Position numbers and translations under genes: made by a program. The notes beneath the pieces were generated by a model that had not been told where the DNA came from, ran no database searches, and saw only the letters and a program-made list of their open reading frames with translations. From positions 1 through 60,325 of the forward strand of contig WGAY01000046.1 of the NCBI GenBank assembly GCA_015494585.1: DNA of 60,325 nt. The letters are read 5' to 3'. The stretch comes from Candidatus Omnitrophota bacterium. Lineage in GTDB: Bacteria > Omnitrophota > Gorgyraeia > S143-82. Of this stretch, positions 25,706-34,713 are shown one piece after another. Positions within the stretch are counted from its first letter, which is position 1. Each line of letters starts with the position of its first letter.

Positions 25706-25734
25706 ATAGTACTACGCATAAATGCTCTTGTCAA
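25706..25734 (-). promoter_or_regulatory. Promoter of leuB-lepB-zinc ribbon
   Basis: Consensus TTGACA (25729-25734), 17-bp spacer and TACTAT (25706-25711) on the minus strand, giving a leader of about 30 nt before the leuB ATG. Confidence 0.7.
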
Positions 25735-25768
25735 ACAGGCATCTTGGTCAGCACTACCCAACTAGGGC

Positions 25769-27766
25769 TTATTCCTTATAAGCAAGATCCGCACACCTCT
25801 TTGCCTTCAAAAGTAGCGGAAAATCTGTCAAGGGGTTACCTATATTGAATTCTGTTGGGCCATGCTGTCTTTCCCCAAGAAATTGGCCTGGGCCACGCAA
25901 GACCAGGTCTGCCTCAGATAATCTGAACCCATCTTTATACTTCATAAACACACCCAGGCGCTTGCGTGTGTCTTCATTATCCGTATCAGAGACTACTATA
26001 CAATAAGAACGATGTCTGCCACGACCTATCCTGCCCCGTAACTGATGTAGTTGACTCAAGCCAAACCTCTCTGCATGTTCTATCACCATAACCGTAGCAT
26101 TAGGCACATCAATTCCTACTTCAATAACAACCGTAGCCACCAGAATCTGTATCTTGCCATTATAGAATAAATCCATAATCCGTTTCTTCTCCCTATCTCC
26201 CATCTTTCCGTGGACCATACCGACATTTACATCAGGAAAGACATCTTTACGCAAGACCTCATACATCTGTTCAGCAGCGAGAAGATTTACCTCATCACTT
26301 TCGCTTACTAATGGATATACTATGTAGGCCTGACGCCCCTGTTCTATCTGTTCCCTCAAAAACTTGTACAATCTGTGGCGCTTGTCAGAGGTAATCCACA
26401 AGGTTTCAATCTCTTGTCTGCCAGGAGGAAGCTCATCTATAATCGTTATGTCTAGATCTCCATAGAGGGTCATGGCAAGGGACCTCGGAATAGGAGTTGC
26501 AGTCATAACCAATGTATCTACATCAGGGGCCTTTTCTGCCAAAGCCATCCTTTGTTTGACCCCAAACCTATGCTGCTCATCGATTATTACCAGTCCTAGC
26601 CTGTTAATCAATACATCTGGTTGTATAAGGGCATGGGTGCCTATCACCATACAAGGTTCATCAGAGGTAAGTTTGCCTAACAACTCCCTTCGTCTCTTTC
26701 CCTTCAAACTCGAAGACAACAAATAAACAGGAACAGAGGGAAACCAGTCAAGGGCCTTTCTATAATGCTGGTTTGCTAAGACTTCTGTAGGAACCATAAG
26801 GGCACACTTATACCCTGAGCCTAGGACAATAGCCGCCAGATAAAATGCTACCGCTGTCTTACCCGAACCAACATCTCCTTGCAGTAACCTTCGCATAGGC
26901 ATCCTCGACAACAAATCCCTGCTCATCTCAGATATTGCCCTCTTTTGGGCCTCGGTAAACTCAAATGGAAGGACAGAAAGATAGGAGATAACAACGGAAT
27001 TTTCCCCTTTATAGGTCCTTTCTTTAGGGCGAATCGATGTCTGTTTTTTTCTATTTATAAACATAGAAAACAAGAAAAACTCCTCAAAAATAAACCTTTC
27101 TCTAGCCTTCTTTATAGCCTCTTGTGATGAGGGAAAATGTATCTCCCACAATGCCTCCCTAATCGGAAACAACCGTTTGGCCTCCTTGCAGTGCAGGCTT
27201 CCTAAAATATCTGGGACCTGATCCACATAGGCATTCAAGGCGTTGTACATTATCTTTCGCATCCTGGATTGAGATAATTTTCTCTGTGCACCCAAGGAAT
27301 AAACAGGCACTATCCTTCCAGAAGATAACAGATTTTCATCTGTTAATACCTGAACCTCTGGAGAAACCAGCTGTCGCCCAAATCTTCTATCTAGATTGGC
27401 TTTGCCATAGAAAATAAATTCATCCCCTAGAGATAGCAACTTCACTAAATAAGATTGGTTAAACCAGACCGCCATAATAGAACCTGTATCATCGGATAGC
27501 AGGGCTTGAATCAAGGCAGGCCTACCTCGCCAAGCCTTTTTTTCCCTTAAAGAGAGCACCCTGGCCTTGAATTGATAGTAGTTATTGTCGGCCTTTATGT
27601 CCCTTATCTTCGAAAATACCCTTCTATCCTCATACTTATAAGGGAAATAATAGAATAGGTCCTTAACTGAAACTATACCCAATTTGGCTAGATCTTTTGA
27701 AAGCGAGGGCCCAACCCCCTTGACGAATTGAACTTCTATGTCTTCGACAGGCCTTGATCCCTTCAC
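25769..27766 (-). CDS. recG: ATP-dependent DNA helicase RecG
   Basis: Helicase that remodels stalled forks and Holliday junctions. About 665 aa, full length. The N-terminal wedge and OB fold contain GVGPSLSKDLAKLGI and VKDLFYYFPYKYEDR. Helicase motifs: QGDVGSGKTAVA (I), IDEQHRFGVKQR (II, DEQH), TATPIPRSLAMTLYGDLD (III), VGIDVPNATVMVIEHAERFGLSQLHQLRGRIGRG (V/VI). The frame opens at a GTG at 27784; a second GTG at 27766 has GGAG five bases upstream and is a better start. It follows mnmE by about 34 nt and ends a long run of co-directional genes. Confidence 0.95.
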   Translation of the reverse strand: MKGSRPVEDIEVQFVKGVGPSLSKDLAKLGIVSVKDLFYYFPYKYEDRRVFSKIRDIKADNNYYQFKARVLSLREKKAWRGRPALIQALLSDDTGSIMAVWFNQSYLVKLLSLGDEFIFYGKANLDRRFGRQLVSPEVQVLTDENLLSSGRIVPVYSLGAQRKLSQSRMRKIMYNALNAYVDQVPDILGSLHCKEAKRLFPIREALWEIHFPSSQEAIKKARERFIFEEFFLFSMFINRKKQTSIRPKERTYKGENSVVISYLSVLPFEFTEAQKRAISEMSRDLLSRMPMRRLLQGDVGSGKTAVAFYLAAIVLGSGYKCALMVPTEVLANQHYRKALDWFPSVPVYLLSSSLKGKRRRELLGKLTSDEPCMVIGTHALIQPDVLINRLGLVIIDEQHRFGVKQRMALAEKAPDVDTLVMTATPIPRSLAMTLYGDLDITIIDELPPGRQEIETLWITSDKRHRLYKFLREQIEQGRQAYIVYPLVSESDEVNLLAAEQMYEVLRKDVFPDVNVGMVHGKMGDREKKRIMDLFYNGKIQILVATVVIEVGIDVPNATVMVIEHAERFGLSQLHQLRGRIGRGRHRSYCIVVSDTDNEDTRKRLGVFMKYKDGFRLSEADLVLRGPGQFLGERQHGPTEFNIGNPLTDFPLLLKAKRCADLAYKE

Positions 27767-27799
27767 GGATACTCCATAAAACACTTATCCTGGATTAAA

Positions 27800-29179
27800 C
27801 TATTTACCTATACAAAACTCGCTAAACACCATATCTAATAGATCCTGGTCCATATCTCGTCCCAATAACTTATCTATCTTTGAGATAGCCTCCCTTATCT
27901 CCTCAGCAATCATCTCTGCGGGCCCATTCTGAAGAAGCAGTTCCTTTGCCGAAATAAGCAACAACTTCAGATCGTTTAATAGAAAAATCTGAGATTTTCT
28001 CAATATAAACAGGTCATCCACAGTACCCACAAAGCGGTTAACATAAGAAGCTATAAGTTCTAATAAGTCCTCTACTCCCTTGCCTTCCAAGGCAGATCCA
28101 ATAATCCAATTCCAACCCCTGGATTTCACAGGCATAGGAATGTCCACCTGGCCACACAAATCAGACTTGTTCAAAAAGACAATCACATCTTTATCGCTTA
28201 ATTCGGAGAGTAGATCCAGTTCAACATCGTTTAGTTTTCGACAGGCTTCCAAGACCAAAATTACTATCTGGGCCAAACTAAGGGCTTCCTTTGTCTTCTT
28301 TATCGCAATAGCATCCACTTCCTCCACATCCTTCAGTATTCCTGCTGTATCCCAAAGAACGACATCCATCCCTTTCAATCTAAGCCTTTCACTTATCAAA
28401 TCGCGCGTCGTAGCCTCTCTATCATAGACTATAGACCTATCCCTCCCCAACAACCTATTAAACAACATAGACTTCCCAACATTAGAATATCCCAAAATCA
28501 TGCAATTAATCCCCTCCTCTATTAGGGCATATGTCCTGGCTCCAGAGATCATCCTCTCTATAGAATCAATAAGCTTATCCAAGTCGCCAGCCAACCTACT
28601 TTTCAAAACATCCACCTCCAGGGCCACATCTTCTGGAAAGTTTATATCCGCCTCAATGTAGGCCAGCACGTGCATCAACTCCTCTCTAATAGCCTCAACT
28701 TGACGAGAAAGTTCACCTTGAAGTTGTTTCATCCCTACTCGCAAGCCAATCTCCGAAGTGGCATTGATGATACTCATCACGGCCTGGGCCTGGGGCAGAT
28801 CTATCCGCCCATTTAAAAGGGCGCGCATCGTAAACTCTCCTGGTTCAGCAAGCCTGGCACCTGCCTTGATAAGGCAATTTATAATCTTCTCTACAATAAT
28901 CCAATTACCATGGCAGAATATTTCAACCATATCCTCACGCGTATAACTCTTAGGAGCGCGATAGTAAACCAAAATCACCTCATCGATGATCTCGCCGTTG
29001 TCTACTATCCTTCCCAGAATGGGTCTGAAAGGTGGAATGTCCTGGCACTGCCTACCCGAAGCTACTGGAGAAAACAGCCTGCCAACAATGGCCAGTCCCT
29101 GGGGACCACTTACCCGTATTCCCGCAATAGCAGACCTGCCCTTAGGAGTTGCTGGGGCTACTATTGTCTCCAGTTCCAT
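27800..29179 (-). CDS. mnmE: tRNA uridine-5-carboxymethylaminomethyl modification GTPase
   Basis: MnmE with MnmG modifies the wobble uridine of several tRNAs. It is 459 aa, full length. N-terminal folate-binding domain begins with DTIVAPATPKG-like ETIVAPATPKGRSAIAGIRVSG; the G domain has GYSNVGKSMLFNRLLG (G1), WDTAGI (G3) and LNKSDL (G4); the C-terminus ends in the diagnostic FCIGK with the essential Cys. It overlaps the end of the BatD-like gene by 38 nt and precedes recG by about 34 nt. The partner mnmG is not in the window. Confidence 0.97.
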   Translation of the reverse strand: MELETIVAPATPKGRSAIAGIRVSGPQGLAIVGRLFSPVASGRQCQDIPPFRPILGRIVDNGEIIDEVILVYYRAPKSYTREDMVEIFCHGNWIIVEKIINCLIKAGARLAEPGEFTMRALLNGRIDLPQAQAVMSIINATSEIGLRVGMKQLQGELSRQVEAIREELMHVLAYIEADINFPEDVALEVDVLKSRLAGDLDKLIDSIERMISGARTYALIEEGINCMILGYSNVGKSMLFNRLLGRDRSIVYDREATTRDLISERLRLKGMDVVLWDTAGILKDVEEVDAIAIKKTKEALSLAQIVILVLEACRKLNDVELDLLSELSDKDVIVFLNKSDLCGQVDIPMPVKSRGWNWIIGSALEGKGVEDLLELIASYVNRFVGTVDDLFILRKSQIFLLNDLKLLLISAKELLLQNGPAEMIAEEIREAISKIDKLLGRDMDQDLLDMVFSEFCIGK

Positions 29180-30044
29180 CTGTCTCTGGCCTCACCAGAA
29201 TAGACCTGACCAACTCCAGATCAGAACGGGCCTGACTCTCACTATCCAGGCCAAATCCTGCATACTTAATAGGCCCTGAACGTTCAACTAACTCCCTAAG
29301 GGCAGACCTGATACTATCCTCTAGCTCAAGCTGCCTCAAGGCATCCAAGAATTCTGTATTCGTCATCTCAAGGGCAGGAATACCATAACGATTCTGGATA
29401 TAGTAGCGTAGTATTTCCGTCAATTCATAGTAAAACTGTTTATAGTGGCCTAGTTCTATCAGGGCAGACCTGGACAATTTTGATATACGCTCCTGCGCCA
29501 CCTCCCAATAAGGTCTCACCGGAGAAGATAGCTCTTCTTTATCCTTCTTTTTCAAGAAAATACCTACGCCCAGAAATAGAAAGATTGCTACCAGTAAAAA
29601 AATACCCAAATAACCCCAAGGGAAAGGGACCACTATCATATCCTTTATCCCGCGCATTCTAACCTTGGTAACGTCATTAGGCAAAAGCCCTTTTACATAT
29701 ACCGAGACTGCCGGCACCGGATATTCCTTCCCCTTATAGATAAGCTTTAGTCCCCCCAGTTCTTGTTTCCCCAAAGCAAATACCGTCACTACATATCTCT
29801 TCTCTATTCCCTTCTCGGTCTTTTGACAGGGCATTTCCTGCTTGATCACAAACGGGTAAAACTCATCGTGTGAGGGGAAGACTACATCTAGACAATCCAT
29901 ATCCCCGGAAATATCAATCGCCAAACCAAGATCCTGACCAAGGAGTATTTTATCTTTATCAAAATGGGCGCTAACCTCCAACCCATAGACTAAACCTGTA
30001 GCCACCAATAAAAAAATACCTAATAAGACACACACCCTCTTCAT
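29142..30044 (-). CDS. Exported, membrane-anchored BatD/DUF4381-like protein
   Basis: A 300-aa protein. It has a signal peptide (residues 1-22, VCVLLGIFLLVATGLVYG), a periplasmic beta-rich region (about 25-140) typical of BatD, one membrane helix at about residues 150-170 (WGYLGIFLLVAIFLFLGVGIF) and a cytoplasmic helical tail with ALIELGHYKQFYYELTEILRYYIQNRYGIPALEMT, as in DUF4381/BatD-type tails. It overlaps the upstream DUF58 gene by 4 nt. DUF58 and BatD-like proteins usually occur in a moxR-containing operon linked to stress tolerance or chaperone-like functions; moxR is not present here. The specific role is unknown. Confidence 0.65.
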   Translation of the reverse strand: MKRVCVLLGIFLLVATGLVYGLEVSAHFDKDKILLGQDLGLAIDISGDMDCLDVVFPSHDEFYPFVIKQEMPCQKTEKGIEKRYVVTVFALGKQELGGLKLIYKGKEYPVPAVSVYVKGLLPNDVTKVRMRGIKDMIVVPFPWGYLGIFLLVAIFLFLGVGIFLKKKDKEELSSPVRPYWEVAQERISKLSRSALIELGHYKQFYYELTEILRYYIQNRYGIPALEMTNTEFLDALRQLELEDSIRSALRELVERSGPIKYAGFGLDSESQARSDLELVRSILVRPETDGTGDNSSPSNS

Positions 30045-30925
30045 CTACGGCTTTTCCCCCTGTTCTTGAAAAATGAAATCATAGGCACCAACCATCCACT
30101 AGAAGGAGAGACAATAATATAATCTACACCGTACCGTTTAAAACCAGAGAAAAGACGGTCCCTATCTTCCTTAAGGCGGTAATTGACATCGTCAACGAAT
30201 TCCTTCCTATGCGTATTAATCATAAGGGAATTACCGGTCTCCGGATCTTCCAGAAAAAGCCTGCCGACATTATATGGGATAGAGATCTCAAAGTCATCCC
30301 TAATCATCACCGCAATTACATCGTGTCGCCGGCTAAGTATGGCCAGCTCTCTCCAAAAGTCATCCTCACAAAAAAAATCAGAGATAAGGAAGACTATCGC
30401 TCGCTTCTTAAGCACATCAAGAAGATAAGTCAATACCTCTTTCAAATAGGTCCTTTGTGTATTAGCCTGCGCCGTCAGGACTTCCCTTAATATCCTAAGG
30501 ATATGCTGTCTACCACGTCGGGAATGCAATGCTGTATAGACCTTGTCTGCAAATGTAAACAGTGATATTCTGTCATTATTCCTGAGAGAAGAAAACCCCA
30601 GCGCCCCACACACCTCAGCACACAATTCCCTTTTGGTAGGCGTAGAAAGGGAAAAATCCATAGAAGATGAGATGTCCACGGCCAAGGCAATGTTTAACTG
30701 CCTCTCTTCCACAAATTTTTTAGTAAAGGGATGCCCTTGTCTAGCCGTAACGTTCCAGTCGATAAATCTGACATCATCCCCAGGCATATACTCTCGTACC
30801 TCAGCGAATTCAATTCCCCTGCCCTTAAAAACAGAGGTATAGGCCCCGGAAAGGGCCTCATCTACCTTACGCTTGGTCACCACCTCTATATACCTTATTC
30901 GTCTAGTCAATTCCTTAATTTCCAT
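30041..30925 (-). CDS. DUF58 / von Willebrand factor A-like domain protein
   Basis: A 294-aa cytoplasmic protein. N-terminal segment KRKVDEALSGAYTSVFKGRGIEFAEVREYMPGDDVRFIDWNVTAR is the DUF58 signature, followed by a vWA-like domain with the MIDAS motif DISSSMDFS and later Thr and Asp positions. ATG at 30925 has an AGGTGG site; the frame opens earlier at GTG 30943. DUF58 proteins pair with MoxR ATPases, but here the upstream gene is rarA (another AAA protein) and the downstream gene is BatD-like. Role unknown beyond likely protein assembly or metal-dependent adhesion function. Confidence 0.85.
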   Translation of the reverse strand: MEIKELTRRIRYIEVVTKRKVDEALSGAYTSVFKGRGIEFAEVREYMPGDDVRFIDWNVTARQGHPFTKKFVEERQLNIALAVDISSSMDFSLSTPTKRELCAEVCGALGFSSLRNNDRISLFTFADKVYTALHSRRGRQHILRILREVLTAQANTQRTYLKEVLTYLLDVLKKRAIVFLISDFFCEDDFWRELAILSRRHDVIAVMIRDDFEISIPYNVGRLFLEDPETGNSLMINTHRKEFVDDVNYRLKEDRDRLFSGFKRYGVDYIIVSPSSGWLVPMISFFKNRGKSRR

Positions 30926-30939
30926 AATCTCATCCCACC

Positions 30940-32043
30940 TCACAACCCTCTTTCAGGGATATCTAGGAATTTTTTTGGTGTACGAGTAATCTCGTTCTTT
31001 ATTTTATCATAATTTCTATCCATAATTTCTTTTACTTCCCTGCTCTTTGGGGCACGACATAGATACAGACAGGCATGGGTTAAATTAAATTCCGCCTCAG
31101 GCATACCAATTACATTGATGGCATAGAAACAGTCCACAGCCACCCGCAGGGCATTAGAATCGGCAAGACCTATATCCTCTGAGGCAAAGATAACCATCCT
31201 TCTGGCAATAAAGCGTGGATCCTCCCCAGAATAAAGCATCTTGGAAAGCCAATACAGGGCCGCATCCTCATCAGATGCGCGCATGGCCTTTATAAAAGAA
31301 GAAATCGTGTCATAGTGTTGATTAGACTTTCTATCATAGTAAACGGTCTTCCTCTGGAGTACCGCACTTACATCTTTAAGTCCTACCTTCTCCACCCCAG
31401 AGACAGCCAATTCGAGAATAGCATAAGCCTTCCGCATATCACCATCTGATGCCTTTGCTATTGCTAGAAGGGCATCATCCTCCACATAGACCTTTCCTCC
31501 AAGGCCTCTGTCATCCACTATTGCCTTCCTTAACCCAGCCAACACATCATCAAGGGAGAGACGTTTGAGTTCTATCAATATACAACGAGAATTTATCGCT
31601 GGCACCAAGGCAAATAAGGGATTCTCTATGCTTGCACCGACGAAAACCACTGCACCATTCTCTATAAACGGCAGCATAACCTCCTGTTGATTCGAACTGA
31701 ACCGGTGTATCTCATCTACAAACAACATCGTCCGCCTGCCTGCCTCAAAGCGGTTTTTAGCTGATATCAGTATCTGACGAAGCTCCTTTACATTGGACAT
31801 CACTGCATTGATATAGATAAACTTCATCTTCAGGTGCCGTGCCAGGATAAGGGCAAAGGTAGTCTTACCCGTACCAGGAGGTCCGTAGATCACCATTGAA
31901 GGTGGAGTATCAAGCCGAATAAGCTTATCTAGGAAACCAGTGTCAAATAGATGTCGTTGTCCAATAAATTCATCAAACGATTTAGGCCGCATTCTAACAG
32001 CCAAAGGAAACTTCTTAGGCCTGTTTGTCTCGAATAACTCCAT
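30940..32043 (-). CDS. rarA: Replication-associated recombination protein RarA, C-terminally short
   Basis: AAA+ ATPase of the clamp-loader type acting at stalled forks. About 367 aa from ATG at 32043. Present: N-terminal RPKSFDEFIGQRHLF, Walker A YGPPGTGKTTFA, Walker B LFVDEIHRFSSNQQ, sensor VGASIENPLFALVPAINSRC, then the MgsA C-terminal domain with AMRASDEDAALYWLSKMLYSGEDPRFIARRM and AVDCFYAINVIGMPEAEFNL. After RAPKS the usual last 60-70 residues, including the YKYPHDFPGG segment, are missing; instead the chain ends in a short charged tail. The gene overlaps pyrD and precedes the DUF58 gene. The frame opens at a GTG at 32052. Confidence 0.9.
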   Translation of the reverse strand: MELFETNRPKKFPLAVRMRPKSFDEFIGQRHLFDTGFLDKLIRLDTPPSMVIYGPPGTGKTTFALILARHLKMKFIYINAVMSNVKELRQILISAKNRFEAGRRTMLFVDEIHRFSSNQQEVMLPFIENGAVVFVGASIENPLFALVPAINSRCILIELKRLSLDDVLAGLRKAIVDDRGLGGKVYVEDDALLAIAKASDGDMRKAYAILELAVSGVEKVGLKDVSAVLQRKTVYYDRKSNQHYDTISSFIKAMRASDEDAALYWLSKMLYSGEDPRFIARRMVIFASEDIGLADSNALRVAVDCFYAINVIGMPEAEFNLTHACLYLCRAPKSREVKEIMDRNYDKIKNEITRTPKKFLDIPERGL

Positions 32044-32929
32044 GCGCAACACCGACTAATTCATCCCAGGAAAGGCCGTTATCCTCTAGGTATTTCACCA
32101 CCTCAGCCAAGATCGCCCTGGCCCCATCTCGCCTGTGGTATAGGAACGAGCCTATCCCAACCACCCTCGCCCCTGCCATTGCCATAGCAAGGGCCGCATC
32201 AGCGCAGTAGACTCCTCCTATCCCCAATATCGGTAAAGAGACCGTCCTATAGACATCCCATACCCGCTTAAGTGCCAGGTGGAATATGGCAGGGCCACTT
32301 ACCCCCGCTACCACCCTATCGAATACAGGCCTCCTGGATTTGACATCTATAGCTACTCCCTGAAACGTATTTGCTACCGCCACTCCATCCGCACCAGCCG
32401 ATGCCACTAGTTTAGCATATTCATCAATAAATGCCACATCAGGAGAGAGTTTGGCCACAATATGACAATTAAAAAGGCGCCTGGCCGCCTTTATAATCTT
32501 AAAGATCAGATCTCCATCCTGGGCCACCAATCCACGGGAATTATGTCTGACATTGGGACAGGATAGATTAAGCTCAATCGCCCATAAATCTAGCCCAGCA
32601 AGCCGATTAAAACCCTGCAACTCATCTACAGAATGTACGCTGATGCTTACCATATATGGTATTGGCAAGCCCTCTAATCTGGGTAATGTCTCTTTCATAA
32701 ATACGTCCATCCCTTCATTCGCTAGACCAATAGAATTCATCATCCCGCAAGGGATATCATAGACACGCACACCCTGGTTTCCAGTACGCGGTTTTAGAGT
32801 TATCGTCTTCAACACCACAAAACCAAAGTCCTCTAGCCCTAACTGGCCTGCCAACAATTCATCTACACCGACTATTCCCGAGGGGATAAACAATGGCGAG
32901 CTAAGTCTGCGACCAAACAACTCTAACAT
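32015..32929 (-). CDS. pyrD: Dihydroorotate dehydrogenase, catalytic subunit (class 1B)
   Basis: Oxidises dihydroorotate to orotate in pyrimidine synthesis, passing electrons to the PyrK subunit. From ATG at 32929 (GGAGG site) it is 304 aa. Motifs: SPLFIPSGIVG, LKTITLKPRTGN, IELNLSCPNVRHN with the Cys and Asn of the active site, IVAKLSPD, AVANTFQG and GIGGVYCADAALAMAMAGA at the FMN phosphate site. The gene overlaps pyrK by 7 nt, the standard 1B arrangement. The frame opens to 32959 but the family start and the ribosome-binding site fix 32929. Confidence 0.95.
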   Translation of the reverse strand: MLELFGRRLSSPLFIPSGIVGVDELLAGQLGLEDFGFVVLKTITLKPRTGNQGVRVYDIPCGMMNSIGLANEGMDVFMKETLPRLEGLPIPYMVSISVHSVDELQGFNRLAGLDLWAIELNLSCPNVRHNSRGLVAQDGDLIFKIIKAARRLFNCHIVAKLSPDVAFIDEYAKLVASAGADGVAVANTFQGVAIDVKSRRPVFDRVVAGVSGPAIFHLALKRVWDVYRTVSLPILGIGGVYCADAALAMAMAGARVVGIGSFLYHRRDGARAILAEVVKYLEDNGLSWDELVGVAHGVIRDKQA

Positions 32930-33648
32930 AATACCTCCACTACTGGCCCCTCCCTGCATACATAGATCCCCCTACCATCGAACTCCACATAACAGCCCTT
33001 ACACCCCCCCCAACCACATCCCATATTTGCCTCCAAGGAAAACTGTGCAATCACCCCTGAACCCTTCTTCTCCTTCAGCCTTCCAAGCACTGTCTCCATC
33101 ATAGGAATCGGCCCACAGACATAACATATATCAAAATCATATTCATCTATGAAATCACTTACTATCCCCGCCTCTCCTGTAGATCCATCTTCACTGACTA
33201 TCCGCGCCTCAATCACAAGTCCAAGCCTTTTAATGGCATCAACATAAGTTCCGTCCCTTACTCCCCAGATGAAATCGAAATCAATAGTAGTTTTCTTTAG
33301 TTGATCGGCCAGAAAATATAGCGGGGCCAGGCCCATACCACCAGCCACCAATAATGCCTTTCTAGAAGGATACAGTTTAAAACCGTTGCCAAATGGACCA
33401 TCTAAAAAGAGGCAATCCGCAGTGGATATGGCATAAGTCCCCCTTCCCTTCAACCTTATAAGAAAAGATAGCTTGCGGCCATTGTAAGAAAACACACTTA
33501 TAGGACGCGCCAGGAATATATCCATCCTGTCAACAGGACGCAACTGAAAAAACTGACCTGGCAATATAGTTGTTGCATCGTATTCAACCGAAAGCAGAAT
33601 GAGGCCCTCCGCTATTTGCCTCTCACTGACCTTCAATCCAAGTCCCAT
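32923..33648 (-). CDS. pyrK: Dihydroorotate dehydrogenase electron transfer subunit
   Basis: FAD and [2Fe-2S] subunit that lets PyrD use NAD+. It is 241 aa. N-terminal FAD-binding domain with PGQFFQLRP and the RPISVF-like motif; NAD-binding GGMGLAPLYFLADQL; the C-terminal cluster CGWGGCKGCYVEFDGRGIYVC provides four Cys ligands. Starts directly after ispG (stop and start nearly abut) and overlaps pyrD by 7 nt. Confidence 0.93.
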   Translation of the reverse strand: MGLGLKVSERQIAEGLILLSVEYDATTILPGQFFQLRPVDRMDIFLARPISVFSYNGRKLSFLIRLKGRGTYAISTADCLFLDGPFGNGFKLYPSRKALLVAGGMGLAPLYFLADQLKKTTIDFDFIWGVRDGTYVDAIKRLGLVIEARIVSEDGSTGEAGIVSDFIDEYDFDICYVCGPIPMMETVLGRLKEKKGSGVIAQFSLEANMGCGWGGCKGCYVEFDGRGIYVCREGPVVEVLC

Positions 33649-34713
33649 CTAATCCTTGACCTCCTTCAGGGCGTCAACCTCCTCGAGTAAGGCCTGCATA
33701 ATATCTGATTCCTTCACACGTCTCAAGGCCCGTCCGTTTCTGAATATTATCGCATATCCTTTGGCGCAGGCAACACCGATATCCGCATCCATTGCCTCCC
33801 CAGGGCCATTGACTTCACAGCCCATCACCGCAATCCTAGAAATGTGACTGAACCTATCCGGAAATTCCTCAACCAACCCTTTTAGCTCTTGTACCAGAGG
33901 CTTTGCGTCTACATAGGCCCTGCCACAGGTGGGACAAGCAATTATATCGACGCCCTGTCCCATACCCAAAAACCTCAAGATACTCCGTCCCAGCTTAACC
34001 TCCTCCATAGGCGGTCCAGAAAGGGAAACCCTCAGGGTATCGCCTATCCCCCTCGAAAGAAGGGCACCTATACCAATACTCGACTTCACAATTCCTGATT
34101 CCATATCACCAGTAGCAGTTACCCCAATATGCAGAGGATAATCACTCACATTGCGAAACATCTCATTGGCCCGTATAGTAGTCATCACATCCGATGACTT
34201 AAGGGAGACCTTTATATTGAAAAATCCCCTGTCCTCGAGTAACGAAATATAACGCTGAGCCGCCTTAACCATTGCATCTGCAGCAGGCATATCGGCTAGG
34301 CCTTCGGGAAGAGAACCCGAGTTTATGCCCACCCTTATCACCAAAGAAGGGTTAAAATCCTCCACCGCCTTAAGTATCTCCTTTATCCTGCGCCCATCTG
34401 AGATATTGCCAGGGTTGAGACGAATACCAGCACAACCCGCCTTAATTGCCTCTATAGCAAGCCTGTAGTTAAAGTGTATATCCGCCACTATAGGGACATC
34501 GAATTCCTTTACCACCCTGGCAAGGCTAGGTACATCCTCATTAAATTTTACAGACACCCTGATCACATCAGCACCAGCTACTATAAGCTGTCTTATCTGC
34601 ATAGCCAGCGCAGGATAATCACGGGTCGGTAATTTGGTCATGGTCTGCACACTGATTGCAGAACCACCCCCTATAGGCAGATTCTTAAGGTATATTTTCC
34701 TCGACAGCATCAT
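33649..34713 (-). CDS. ispG: (E)-4-hydroxy-3-methylbut-2-enyl-diphosphate synthase
   Basis: The penultimate enzyme of the MEP isoprenoid pathway. It is about 354 aa, the short bacterial form. Motifs: SVQTMTKLPTRD, VPIVADIHFNYRLA, IRLNPGNISDG, and the [4Fe-4S] ligands in CPTCGRAYVD and VMGCEVNGPGEA. It overlaps the end of rseP by 29 nt, so the two are coupled; ATG at 34713 or 34710 could start it, with no strong ribosome-binding site. rseP is a common neighbour of ispG in bacteria. Confidence 0.95.
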   Translation of the reverse strand: MMLSRKIYLKNLPIGGGSAISVQTMTKLPTRDYPALAMQIRQLIVAGADVIRVSVKFNEDVPSLARVVKEFDVPIVADIHFNYRLAIEAIKAGCAGIRLNPGNISDGRRIKEILKAVEDFNPSLVIRVGINSGSLPEGLADMPAADAMVKAAQRYISLLEDRGFFNIKVSLKSSDVMTTIRANEMFRNVSDYPLHIGVTATGDMESGIVKSSIGIGALLSRGIGDTLRVSLSGPPMEEVKLGRSILRFLGMGQGVDIIACPTCGRAYVDAKPLVQELKGLVEEFPDRFSHISRIAVMGCEVNGPGEAMDADIGVACAKGYAIIFRNGRALRRVKESDIMQALLEEVDALKEVKD

